Of a stretch of DNA of 32,750 nucleotides, positions 1 through 7,646 are shown in pieces; the stretch's first letter is position 1, and each line of letters begins with the position of its first letter. Below the pieces are notes generated by a model. The model searched no databases. It was not told the DNA's origin and saw only the letters and a list, made by a program, of their open reading frames with translations. Origin of the DNA: Anaerovibrio sp. RM50. Its GTDB lineage: Bacteria; Bacillota; Negativicutes; Selenomonadales; Selenomonadaceae. The DNA is taken from contig NZ_JHWV01000022.1 in assembly GCF_000622005.1 (NCBI RefSeq), positions 1 through 32,750 on the forward strand, given 5' to 3'. The position numbers were made by a program, and so were the translations under genes.

Positions 1-6
1 TGTAGA

Positions 7-53
7 GACCCCCATAAGTTAGACTAAGTAATCTAACTTATGGGGGTCTTTTT
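7..53 (+). terminator. IS left-end hairpin: terminator and SD lock before orfA
   Basis: A perfect 17-bp inverted repeat (7-23 with 32-48, loop 24-31) is followed by TTTTT (49-53) and the orfA ATG at 54. The right arm contains the only Shine-Dalgarno-like run, GGGGG at 42-46. A transcript entering from outside would form a terminator-like hairpin that also hides the ribosome site. Shielding of transposase genes from outside transcription is known for several IS; its action here is inferred from the sequence. Confidence 0.7.
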
Positions 54-611
54 ATGGCAAAATACAGTGTTGAATTCAAATTGAAGATAGTTCAGGAATA
101 TTTGAAAGGGGATATCGGATACCATGCTTTAGCCCACAAATATGGTATACCTGACAAAAAACGTATTCAATTTTGGGTTGCAAAATATCGGGTAATGGGG
201 GAAAAAGGACTTCAACGGTCAAGAAAAAATGAAACATATTCTTTCCAATTCAAGTTACATGCTGTAGAGTTATATTTAAGTACAGAGATGTCTTACCAAG
301 ATTTAGCACTTCAACTTAAATTAAAATCTGACGGGATTTTAGTAAACTGGGTTCGACGCTATCGTGCTGTTGGTATAGAAGGTCTCAAACCGCAACGGAA
401 AGGCAGGCGGCCAAAGGTGCCAGACAAAACCAGCATTACACCTGAATGTAATATTAATCAAGATGAGAGACTTAAGCAGCTAGAAGAAGAAAATCTCAAG
501 CTACGCATTGAGGTAGCCTATTTAAAAGAACTGAGGAGATTGCGCCTGGAGCAAGAGGCGCAGAAGCGCAAGCAAGGATCGCCCACAGTCTCCGAGGATC
601 ATTCAAATTAA
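54..611 (+). CDS. IS3-family transposase OrfA (HTH DNA-binding subunit)
   Basis: This 185-aa protein carries two successive helix-turn-helix units, one at about residues 1-55 (MAKYSVEFKLKIVQEYL) and one at about 62-115 (SFQFKLHAVELYL). A basic linker, RRPKVPDK, follows, and then a leucine-rich coiled coil at about 138-165 that would serve dimerisation. This is the IS150-type OrfA plan: it binds the terminal repeats and joins with OrfB in the OrfAB transposase. The start at 54 has GGGGG 7 bases upstream, buried in the left-end hairpin. OrfA ends at 611, while the OrfB-like reading frame is already open in the -1 frame. Confidence 0.92.
   Translation: MAKYSVEFKLKIVQEYLKGDIGYHALAHKYGIPDKKRIQFWVAKYRVMGEKGLQRSRKNETYSFQFKLHAVELYLSTEMSYQDLALQLKLKSDGILVNWVRRYRAVGIEGLKPQRKGRRPKVPDKTSITPECNINQDERLKQLEEENLKLRIEVAYLKELRRLRLEQEAQKRKQGSPTVSEDHSN
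521..527 (+). other. Candidate -1 frameshift heptamer T_TTA_AAA
   Basis: In the orfA frame the codons read TAT TTA AAA GAA, giving the canonical X_XXY_YYZ slippery pattern. A -1 slip here enters the frame of orfB, which is open from this point through 1453. IS3 elements usually make the OrfAB fusion in this way. I did not find a clear downstream pseudoknot, and the slip could instead occur nearer 560-580. Confidence 0.4.
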
Positions 612-652
612 AAGATATCCTTGCAGCTATTAAACTTCCAAAAGCCACCTAT

Positions 653-1453
653 ATGTATTGGCAGAAGCGATTTGACCGGGAAAATCCGGATGCCGAATTA
701 GAGGCAAAAATCAAAGCAATTCGGCAGAGCGACAAGGACTTCGGTTATCGTCGAATTTATGGCAAGCTCCGCCAAGAGGGCTTTTTAGTCAATCATAAGA
801 AGGTCCAACGTCTTGTTCAGAAATTGGGATTACAGGTAAAATCATTTGCCCACAAAAGCCGCAAATATAATTCTTACAAAGGAACTATTGGGCACGTTGC
901 ACCAAATCGGCTACGTCGCCGCTTTGATACATGTATTCCACATCAGAAAATCACCACAGATACCACTGAATTCAAGTATTATGAGATTGACAGCAAAGGG
1001 AATATTATCACTCGCAGAGCATATTTAGATCCGTTTCTTGACCTTTATAATCGTGAAATCATTAGTTTTAGTATCACGAAACGACCATCATCACAAGGTA
1101 TTATGTCTGCTTTAGAGAAAGCAATTGACATTACCAGTGACTGCCCTTACCGTCGGACATTCCATTCAGACCAGGGCTGGCCCTATCAAATGAGAAATTA
1201 TATAGACCGATTAAGAGAAGAACGTATCTTTCAAAGCATGTCTCGCAAGGGAAACTGTCTGGATAATAGCGTGATGGAAAATTTCTTTGGCCTACTAAAA
1301 CAGGAAATCTATTATGGACATACCTATCACAGCTTTGACGAACTGGAACGAGCAATCCGACATTACATCACATACTACAATAAACAAAGAATCAAAGCTA
1401 AGCTGGGATGGCTCAGCCCAGTCGACTACCGTTTACGTCATGCCGCAGCATAA
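653..1453 (+). CDS. IS3-family transposase OrfB (DDE catalytic domain)
   Basis: The frame from the first ATG gives 266 aa, but family-like sequence (SLRGSFKLKDILAAIKLPK) starts upstream near 587. The product is therefore probably made as an OrfAB fusion by -1 frameshifting rather than from 653. The first part is the HTH_21-like region (FGYRRIYGKLRQEGFLVNHK). The rve catalytic core follows with all three acidic residues: D in ITTDTTEFKYY, D in TFHSDQGWPYQ, and E in NSVMENFFGLLKQEIYY with the partner Lys. It cuts and joins the IS ends. The stop codon overlaps the base of the right-end hairpin. Confidence 0.93.
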   Translation: MYWQKRFDRENPDAELEAKIKAIRQSDKDFGYRRIYGKLRQEGFLVNHKKVQRLVQKLGLQVKSFAHKSRKYNSYKGTIGHVAPNRLRRRFDTCIPHQKITTDTTEFKYYEIDSKGNIITRRAYLDPFLDLYNREIISFSITKRPSSQGIMSALEKAIDITSDCPYRRTFHSDQGWPYQMRNYIDRLREERIFQSMSRKGNCLDNSVMENFFGLLKQEIYYGHTYHSFDELERAIRHYITYYNKQRIKAKLGWLSPVDYRLRHAAA

Positions 1454-1487
1454 AAAACGGTAGCAGCAAATAATTGCTACTACCGTT
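1452..1487 (-). terminator. IS right-end hairpin, terminator on the minus strand
   Basis: AACGGTAG (1456-1463) pairs with CTACCGTT (1480-1487), and AGCAA with TTGCT inside, across one mismatch. On the minus strand the stem is followed by TTTTTT (complement of 1452-1457). It should stop antisense transcription entering from the right, mirroring the left-end hairpin. Confidence 0.6.
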
Positions 1488-1539
1488 AAGGTCTAACTTT
1501 ATGGGGTCACTACAAGTAGTTCTCAGGGGCCTGTTTTAC

Positions 1540-1557
1540 TACATTATATATAATGTA
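1540..1557. repeat. Perfect 18-bp palindrome TACATTATATATAATGTA
   Basis: The two 9-bp halves are exact reverse complements. It sits 25 bp outside the IS, in an AT-rich stretch with no gene (1515-1876), and may be an operator left from a gene that the IS displaced. I cannot assign a regulator. Confidence 0.5.
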
Positions 1558-1669
1558 AGAAGTATATACATTTGTTGTTCCAGTACGTGGCAGAACAGGA
1601 AAATAAGGAAAATTTCAATAAAATCTGATAAAGCAAACTTTATGATCTAATAACGTACACTTTGATATG

Positions 1670-1705
1670 CCGTCGGAGGGAATTTCCCTCTGACGGTATT
1701 TTTTT
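1670..1705 (+). terminator. Rho-independent terminator
   Basis: CCGTCGGAGGG (1670-1680) pairs with CCCTCTGACGG (1686-1696) through one G-U pair and is followed by a T-run at 1699-1705. No gene precedes it between the IS and this point, so its original gene was probably cut off or displaced by the IS. The 1515-1669 stretch has no convincing ORF. Confidence 0.8.
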
Positions 1706-1719
1706 ATGTTAATTATTCA

Positions 1720-1748
1720 TTGCATAAATTTCCATATTAATGTATTAT
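1720..1748 (+). promoter_or_regulatory. Promoter for the YjiH-like gene
   Basis: TTGCAT (1720-1725), a 17-bp spacer and TATTAT (1743-1748) would start transcription near 1755, giving a leader of about 120 bases. The leader contains an inverted repeat, ATGAAAATTCAC (1769-1780) with GTGAATTTCAT (1818-1828), one base bulged. It could fold into a long stem; I do not recognise a riboswitch. Confidence 0.5.
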
Positions 1749-1876
1749 ATTATGCGTTGGTGTTTTGAATGAAAATTCACTATTACCCCATAATTGATGG
1801 ATAAAAATTAATTTTATGTGAATTTCATGAATATGGAAAAATTACAATAATTTATTTATACACGAAAGGGATATTT

Positions 1877-3256
1877 ATGCAGGCTATGGTGGAAAATCAG
1901 GAAGTCGTTAAGCAGGAAGAAGCGAAAAATGGCTATACCATTTTGGACGTTTTTAAATTTTTAGGGTGTTCATTATTTGGATGCTTTATGTTTTTATTTC
2001 CATGGGATACCACGGGAGGAACATATAATACAGCTCTCAGCGTGCTGACAGAGGCACTTGATAAGGGCATTCAGGAAAATATACCTTGGCTTCTTACGGT
2101 GGTGGTGGTATTTTCTGCTGTAAGTGCTTTGGTGGGCTGCTTCTGGAAAATTCAGAAATCAGGCAGATTCAGTTGGATTTTCCCTTTGATGTTCGTTTCA
2201 AAGCCCTATACCCTGACCCGTCTTATTGCCCTGGCAGTAACCATTTGCGTTGTGTTTGAGGTGGGTCCTGAGGCTGTGCGCAGTGAAGACGTGGGTGCCA
2301 GCATGGTTTCCCTGGCCCAGACTCTGATTGCTATTGCCGTTACTCTTAGCTTCGTGCTTCCTTTTCTTACAGATTGCGGTATCATGGAGTTCATGGGCAT
2401 AATTCTGAGGCCGTTGATTCGCCCATTGTTTAAAGTGCCTGGCCGTGCTTCCGTGGATTTGATTGCCTCTTGGCTGGCCTCCTCCAATACGGCGGTGCTT
2501 ATTACCGGCAACCAGCATCAGAACGGTTATTACAGCAAGCGGGAGGCCGCTTCCATTATGACCAATTTCTCTCTGGTTTCCATTCCTTTCTGCATGGTAA
2601 TTGCCGAGACATTGAATGTAACCAGTCATTTCCTGCTCCTTTATGGTTCCGTTACTGCCATTGGTCTTCTGTTGGCCATGATAGGGGTTCGTATTCCGCC
2701 TTTGTCCAAGATTCCGGATGAATATTGCGGGGAGAAAAATATTAATGAGGAAGTGCCTGAAGCCACGTCCCTTGTGGGCTGGGCCTGGATGGCTGCCATG
2801 AAGCGGGCCAAGAAATTCAGCTTCATGAATGCCCTTGATGCTGCGGGCAAAATGACCATCGGCATTATTATGGACCTTATTCCAATAGTTATTGCCTGGG
2901 GTACCCTGGGCTCCCTGCTGGTTAATGAGACCTCCATTATGCAGTGGATTTCCTACCCTATGGGGGCTTATATGAGCTTCCTTGGGGTTGAGGGGGCCTT
3001 TGATATAGCACCAGCAACTCTGGTGGGCTTCATCGATATGTTCATTCCGGCTCTTATTACAAGTCCGGACCTGCCTGAGCAGACCCGCTTTTTGGTGGCA
3101 GGGCTGTCTTTGGTGCAGATTATTTACCTCACCGAGGTGGGGAGCATCATTGTCAAGTCCAATGTGGGCCTTGATATGAAGCGCCTCTTTGTTATTTTCC
3201 TGGAGCGTACTGTAATAGCATTGCCATTATTGGCATTTATATCCAAAACTTTGTAA
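1877..3256 (+). CDS. YjiH family membrane protein (nucleoside-recognition GATE domain)
   Basis: This is a 459-aa integral membrane protein with about ten hydrophobic segments. After a short charged N-terminus come helices from about residue 27. The GATE-type core shows conserved polar stretches inside helices (LIASWLASSNTAVLITGNQ and VEGAFDIAPATLVGFIDMF). YjiH proteins are putative transporters of unproven substrate. The start at 1877 has GAAAGGG 6-7 bases upstream. The next gene, 220 bp downstream on the same strand, is a lysine/ornithine decarboxylase, so export or uptake of a basic amino acid or diamine is an attractive guess, but a terminator-like hairpin lies between them. The family call is firm; the substrate is not known. 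Confidence 0.85.
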   Translation: MQAMVENQEVVKQEEAKNGYTILDVFKFLGCSLFGCFMFLFPWDTTGGTYNTALSVLTEALDKGIQENIPWLLTVVVVFSAVSALVGCFWKIQKSGRFSWIFPLMFVSKPYTLTRLIALAVTICVVFEVGPEAVRSEDVGASMVSLAQTLIAIAVTLSFVLPFLTDCGIMEFMGIILRPLIRPLFKVPGRASVDLIASWLASSNTAVLITGNQHQNGYYSKREAASIMTNFSLVSIPFCMVIAETLNVTSHFLLLYGSVTAIGLLLAMIGVRIPPLSKIPDEYCGEKNINEEVPEATSLVGWAWMAAMKRAKKFSFMNALDAAGKMTIGIIMDLIPIVIAWGTLGSLLVNETSIMQWISYPMGAYMSFLGVEGAFDIAPATLVGFIDMFIPALITSPDLPEQTRFLVAGLSLVQIIYLTEVGSIIVKSNVGLDMKRLFVIFLERTVIALPLLAFISKTL

Positions 3257-3271
3257 ATTCATACATTATTC

Positions 3272-3306
3272 CAAAAGGGGGGCTGGAAACAGTCCCTCTT
3301 TAATTT
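3272..3306 (+). terminator. Terminator-like hairpin after the YjiH-like gene
   Basis: GGGGGGCTG, a GAAA loop and CAGTCCCTC are followed by TTTAATTT. It separates the membrane-protein gene from the decarboxylase gene, which then has its own AT-rich upstream region with a TATAAT at 3408-3413. Confidence 0.65.
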
Positions 3307-3475
3307 GTCAATGTTTGCAAAAAAATGCAAAAATCTGTATTTTTTTGTTGTGGAATGGCCCGGAATGTAATAAAATACACTCTGGAAGATTATTATATTA
3401 TAGTAGGTATAATCTAAATGTATATCTTCTGCTGAATAAGCAAAATTTTTAAAGAAAAGGTCGTGTTAATGTGAT

Positions 3476-4660
3476 ATGAAGAGTTTCAGACTTACCGAAA
3501 AGGAAATGAACGCAATGGCAGAACGGATTCAGACCCCGTTTCTGGTAACATCACTGGATAAGGTGGCAGAGAACTACCGCTTCCTGCGGACCCATTTGCC
3601 TCGGGCTGGTGTATATTACGCTATTAAGGCAAACCCTACTCCTGAGGTTCTGCAGATGCTCTCTGAAATGGGCTCCCATTTTGATGTGGCCTCCGCCGGT
3701 GAAATTGAAGCACTGGCAGAGCTGGGGGTTGATGGTTCCCGCATGATTTACGCCAATCCTGTTAAGGACGCCAAGGGCTTGCAGGCATCTGTGGACCATG
3801 GAGTAAATCGCTTTACCTTTGATGATGAATCCGAGATTCCAAAGATGGCTGATGCTGTTCCGGGGGCTGATGTGCTGATCCGTATTCAGGTCCGCAACAA
3901 CAAGGCACTGGTGGATCTGAATACCAAGTTCGGGGCACCAATGGATGAGGCACTGGATCTTTTGGAGCAGGCTGAGAAGGCCGGCCTTCATGCCAGGGGC
4001 ATTTGCTTTCATGTAGGCAGCCAGTCCCTTTCTACGGCGGCTTATGAAGAGGCATTGCTCTTAGTTCGTAATCTTTTCGATGAGGCTGAGGCTCGTGGTA
4101 TGCACCTGACCGATTTGGATATCGGCGGCGGCTTCCCGATTCCCGATGCCAATGGCCTGGGTGTGAATCTGGCAGCCATGATGGAGTCCATCAATCATCA
4201 GATTGAACGTCTCTTCCCTGATACTAAAGTGTGGATGGAGCCGGGACGTTTTATGTGCGGCACAGCCGTAAACCTTGTGGCTTCTGTAATTGGCACCAAG
4301 AACCGTGGAGGCAATCCTTGGTATATTCTTGATGAGGGTATCTATGGCTGCTTCTCCGGAATTATGTACGACCATTGGACATATCCGCTGCATTGCTTTG
4401 GCAAGGGTCCCCTTAAGGCATCTACCTTTGGTGGTCCAAGCTGTGACGGCATAGATGTGCTTTATCGTGATTTTATGGCACCAAAGCTGTCTGTGGGGGA
4501 CAGGGTATTGGTAACTGAAATGGGTTCATATACCAGTGTCAGTGCCACCCGCTTTAATGGCTTCGAGCTGGCTCCGAACTATATTTTTGAGGAGCAGCCT
4601 GAGTACGCTGCCAGAACCTCTGAGGAGATTGAGGAAGCAACGGGCGATGTGGCCATTTAA
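3476..4660 (+). CDS. ldc: Lysine/ornithine decarboxylase, Selenomonas type (fold III, PLP)
   Basis: This 394-aa enzyme would decarboxylate L-lysine to cadaverine and L-ornithine to putrescine. It has the alanine-racemase/ODC barrel fold: the PLP lysine is K51 in YYAIKANP, the Gly-rich PLP phosphate loop is DIGGGFP, and the acid-base cysteine is C323 in GGPSCDG. It matches my recollection of Selenomonas ruminantium LDC closely from the N-terminus (MKNFRLSEKE there) onward. The residues reported to set dual specificity there (Ala44, Gly45, Val46, Pro54, Ser322) are all present. In Selenomonas and relatives, cadaverine or putrescine is attached to peptidoglycan and tethers the outer membrane. 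The nearest SD (AAAAGG, 3455-3460) lies 15 bases from the ATG and is better placed for a start-stop ATG-TGA at 3469. Confidence 0.95.
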   Translation: MKSFRLTEKEMNAMAERIQTPFLVTSLDKVAENYRFLRTHLPRAGVYYAIKANPTPEVLQMLSEMGSHFDVASAGEIEALAELGVDGSRMIYANPVKDAKGLQASVDHGVNRFTFDDESEIPKMADAVPGADVLIRIQVRNNKALVDLNTKFGAPMDEALDLLEQAEKAGLHARGICFHVGSQSLSTAAYEEALLLVRNLFDEAEARGMHLTDLDIGGGFPIPDANGLGVNLAAMMESINHQIERLFPDTKVWMEPGRFMCGTAVNLVASVIGTKNRGGNPWYILDEGIYGCFSGIMYDHWTYPLHCFGKGPLKASTFGGPSCDGIDVLYRDFMAPKLSVGDRVLVTEMGSYTSVSATRFNGFELAPNYIFEEQPEYAARTSEEIEEATGDVAI

Positions 4661-4723
4661 AAGGAAAATTGGCCGATTATAAGAAATAAGTGGCCAATTA
4701 ACAGATTATATATGTGATTTATT

Positions 4724-4768
4724 TACCGCTAATTTGATTATTTAATTGATCAGATTAGCGGTATTTTA
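4724..4768 (+). terminator. Rho-independent terminator after ldc
   Basis: TACCGCTAAT (4724-4733) pairs with ATTAGCGGTA (4754-4763), followed by TTTTATA. It closes the ldc unit before the ndh promoter. Confidence 0.75.
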
Positions 4769-4794
4769 TATATGTTTAATTTATTGCAAAGATG

Positions 4795-4803
4795 TGGTAT
4801 AAT
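4795..4803 (+). promoter_or_regulatory. Extended -10 promoter of ndh (TGGTATAAT)
   Basis: TG at 4795-4796 and TATAAT at 4798-4803 make an extended -10; no clear -35 is needed. Transcription would begin near 4810. This lies downstream of an in-frame ATG at 4772, so that ATG cannot be the start, and it supports the TTG at 4844. Confidence 0.7.
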
Positions 4804-4843
4804 AATCTATCCTAATAGTAATAGCGAAAAGGAGCGATATATA

Positions 4844-6109
4844 TTGGCTGAGAAATTACCTCATGTTGTTATAGTTGGTGCAGGCTTTGGCGGCGTGGCT
4901 GCCATGAAGGCTTTTAAGAATAAAAACGTAAAGATTACCTGGGTGGACAGAACAAATTATCATCTGTTTCAGCCACTGTTGTACCAGTTATCCACGGCGG
5001 TGCTTTCCACAGATGATATTTCCTTCCCTGTTAGGGCCATGTTCCGCAAGCGGAAGAATATGGATCTCTTTATGGCCAAGGCCACCGGCATTGACGGCAA
5101 GAATAAGATTCTCCACACAAACCATGGGGATATTTCCTATGATTACCTTATTGTGGCGGCCGGTGCCACCAATAATTTCTTTGGCATGAAGAATGTGGAG
5201 AAATACTCCTATGGTATGAAGACCATTCAGGAGGCCCTTCATATAAGAAATCACGCCCTTCACATGTTTGAGCGTGCCAATAAGCAGGAGGACAGCGAAG
5301 CGGAACGCCGCAAAATGCTTACCTTTGTATGTGTAGGCGGTGGTCCTACTGGTGTGGAGGAAGCCGGGGCACTGGCGGAGCTGGTGGCTGTCCAGAAGCT
5401 GGATTATCCTAATCTTAACTTTGATGAAGTGAGCATAAAGCTCATTGAGGCCACTGACAGGGTATTGCCTATGATGCCTGAAAATCTCCAGAAGTATACT
5501 TTGGACGTATTGAGGAAAAAGGGCGTTGAGGTAATGCTGAATACCCAGGTGGCAGACTGCAGCGAGGACGGACTCACGTTAAAGGACGGTACCTTTATTC
5601 CAAGCAAGACTGTAATCTGGGCGGCTGGTGTCCGGGCCCACGATTTGGTATCCACCATTGGGGCTGAGTGTGACAGGGCTGGCCGCGTAATCGTGGAAAA
5701 GACTCTGCAGGTGCCTGGATATCCTGAGATTTTCGCCATTGGCGATAATGCCCATTTCCTTCAGGATGGCAGGCCTCTGGCAACAGTGGCCCCAGTGGCC
5801 AATCAGGAGGCCAGGGTAGCTGTGGACAATATCATGCGCATGATTAAGGGGGAAAAGCTTCAGGAGTTTGTTTACAAGGATTATGGCAGCATGGCCACCA
5901 TTGGCCGCTGCGAGGCCGTGGTTTCCTGGGGCATTCTTAAGACCGGGGGATTCTTTGCCTGGTTAATTTGGATGTTCCTCCATCTCATGCGTCTTGAGGG
6001 GGCCCACGAGGATATTACCGTGGGTACAAAATGGTTCTGGAACTTTATTTCCGGTGCCCGTCTGGGACGAATCATTACCAATATCAAATTTGAAGAGCTG
6101 GAAAAATAA
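4844..6109 (+). CDS. ndh: Type II NADH:quinone oxidoreductase (NDH-2)
   Basis: This 421-aa FAD flavoprotein passes electrons from NADH to quinone at the membrane without pumping protons. The N-terminal FAD-binding loop is IVGAGFGGVAAMKAF, the NADH-binding loop is VCVGGGPTGVEEAG, and a second FAD motif is IFAIGDNAH. The C-terminal part has a hydrophobic segment (FFAWLIWMFLHLM) typical of the amphipathic membrane anchor. I chose TTG at 4844 because AAAAGGAG lies about 10 bases upstream and the protein then begins AEKLPHVVIVGAG, as the family does. The open frame continues up to an ATG at 4772, but that lies upstream of the promoter. It is a single-gene unit bounded by terminators. Confidence 0.9.
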   Translation: MAEKLPHVVIVGAGFGGVAAMKAFKNKNVKITWVDRTNYHLFQPLLYQLSTAVLSTDDISFPVRAMFRKRKNMDLFMAKATGIDGKNKILHTNHGDISYDYLIVAAGATNNFFGMKNVEKYSYGMKTIQEALHIRNHALHMFERANKQEDSEAERRKMLTFVCVGGGPTGVEEAGALAELVAVQKLDYPNLNFDEVSIKLIEATDRVLPMMPENLQKYTLDVLRKKGVEVMLNTQVADCSEDGLTLKDGTFIPSKTVIWAAGVRAHDLVSTIGAECDRAGRVIVEKTLQVPGYPEIFAIGDNAHFLQDGRPLATVAPVANQEARVAVDNIMRMIKGEKLQEFVYKDYGSMATIGRCEAVVSWGILKTGGFFAWLIWMFLHLMRLEGAHEDITVGTKWFWNFISGARLGRIITNIKFEELEK

Positions 6110-6150
6110 ACAACGGCCTGAAAAAAATAAATCTTAGTATGAAACAAAAA

Positions 6151-6192
6151 TGTCGCCGAGCTGTCATTAAAACAGTCTGGCGACATTTTTTT
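6151..6192. terminator. Bidirectional terminator between ndh and tmcAL
   Basis: TGTCGCC (6151-6157) pairs with GGCGACA (6179-6185), followed by TTTTTTT on the plus strand. A-rich sequence on the left (AAACAAAAA) gives a T-rich tail on the minus strand, so it can serve both converging genes. Confidence 0.85.
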
Positions 6193-6233
6193 AAGAAAAT
6201 ATAGTAGGTAAATATTGTAAGCAAATATCTTGC

Positions 6234-7460
6234 TTAATCCCTGTCGATAAAAACTGGTGACATGGTAAAATCTCTGTTCAGCTTCGGGGCGTTTTGGCAC
6301 AGCTGATAAAGATTGTTGTACTGAATATCATAATACAGTTGTTTGTGGAGGGCCTCCGGCATGTTTTTGCCAATAAAATCACGACGGTTGATATACTGGG
6401 TTATTTTGGTAATAACTGGTATGGAAGCCGCCTTTTTTATTTTCTTTATTATATCCCGGCCAATATTGTCGAAGGCAAGAGCTCTGATATAAGCTACCCC
6501 TGTGTTATCCGCCTCATCCATAAGCTCTTTGTTAATATCCAAAAGAAGGCAGTGAATGAGACGGTTGATTCTTGTTCTTTGATAGCGCTTGCCAATAAGC
6601 TTGTTGGTAAATTCTGCAAGGGTGGGGGCGGAAGCTGCCTCTATTAGCTTGTATTCGATTCCCTCATTTATGGAATATATTTCCCTAAGTTTTTCAGGAG
6701 ATGAATGTAAAATTTTTAATTGTAGGGTAGGATAAAGCTTTTCCAAAGAACCTATGTCATTTGACGTAAGCTGTGATATCAAACTGAAGGTGGAATCTGG
6801 CACCACTTTCTTAAGCTCCTCCTCTTTTGCCAGGGCAACCATTTTTCGTATGGCGGTGCCACTGGCATATTCCCCCACAGCTTCCATGTCATTGTGGGAG
6901 GTGCCCATTCGTTTAATTGGCATAATTTCAATACTGGAATCAAACTCTTTTAGTGCCTTTAAATATTCTATGGCCAAAATAGTATTGGGTTCCTTCAGAA
7001 TATCAATATCCGTGCCGGTGAGATCAGAAATAATTTGGGCTGTGGCAGCCGCATAGGAATTGCCCTGCTTCAATAGGGACAGAAGCTTGTCCCTTTGGTC
7101 TGCAACATTTATTGAGGCGGCTTTGTGCAGCGTATCAATATCAGGGTACTTTGTACTGAAGGCCAATTTGTCCACCACACCCAACTGATGCAAAAGGGAA
7201 ACGCCTCCAAAGGCAAAATGCTGGGCACTGCGGCAGGCAAAAAGAGATGGGATTTCCAATACAAGATTGGCACCATTTTGTACCGCAAGGGCGGCCCGCT
7301 GCCACTTGTCAAGTATTGGCAGTTCCCCCCGCTGGGTAATACCACCGCTGATACAGGCAATTATACGGGTATCGGCTCCCAAGATTTCCCTGATTTTATT
7401 TATTTGATAAAGATGTCCATTGTGAAATGGATTGTATTCTGCAATTATTCCCGTAATCAT
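6234..7460 (-). CDS. tmcAL: tRNA(Met) cytidine acetate ligase TmcAL (YlbM family)
   Basis: This 408-aa enzyme belongs to the family that uses ATP and acetate to make N4-acetylcytidine at the wobble base of elongator tRNA-Met, as shown for the Bacillus homologue. The nucleotidyltransferase-like HxGH motif sits at the N-terminus (EYNPFHNGHLYQ). Further family stretches are ISGGITQRGELP and the KRMGTSHND region. An upstream ATG at 7472 is in frame, but it is preceded by TCCTCC, not a ribosome site. The ATG at 7460 has GGAG six bases before it and gives the family-like start MITGIIAEYNPF. The gene converges with ndh and diverges from mnmA, another tRNA wobble-modification gene. Confidence 0.9.
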   Translation of the reverse strand: MITGIIAEYNPFHNGHLYQINKIREILGADTRIIACISGGITQRGELPILDKWQRAALAVQNGANLVLEIPSLFACRSAQHFAFGGVSLLHQLGVVDKLAFSTKYPDIDTLHKAASINVADQRDKLLSLLKQGNSYAAATAQIISDLTGTDIDILKEPNTILAIEYLKALKEFDSSIEIMPIKRMGTSHNDMEAVGEYASGTAIRKMVALAKEEELKKVVPDSTFSLISQLTSNDIGSLEKLYPTLQLKILHSSPEKLREIYSINEGIEYKLIEAASAPTLAEFTNKLIGKRYQRTRINRLIHCLLLDINKELMDEADNTGVAYIRALAFDNIGRDIIKKIKKAASIPVITKITQYINRRDFIGKNMPEALHKQLYYDIQYNNLYQLCQNAPKLNRDFTMSPVFIDRD

Positions 7461-7646
7461 GATTTTCTCCATGGAGGATAGTAATTCCTTAGTAAAAACT
7501 CACTGCACAAATCTCATTTTAGCAGAGATAAAAGGAATCATAAATGGCGTGGGGGATATTTTTTCATAAAATGGAAAAATCCCAATAATAGTCGTATAAT
7601 AAAATAGGTGTATAAGGTATGCAAGTTTCCTTAGGAGGTTTTATAT

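Larger units (their letters stand above)
1..1514 (+). mobile_element. Complete IS3-family (IS150-like) insertion sequence
   Basis: The ends form imperfect inverted repeats of about 24 bp: the left end starts TGTAGAGACCCCCATAAG, and the right end read on the other strand starts TGTAGTGACCCCATAAAG. Between them lie orfA (helix-turn-helix) and orfB (DDE transposase) in the -1 frame relative to each other, as usual for IS3. Both ends carry strong hairpins (separate entries). All catalytic motifs are present, so the copy looks intact. The 3-4 bp target duplication cannot be checked because the window begins on the first base of the element. Confidence 0.93.

Noticed and set aside
4772-4843. N-terminal extension of ndh from an ATG at 4772
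   Set aside because: The extended -10 promoter lies downstream of that ATG, and the TTG at 4844 has the SD and the family-like start.
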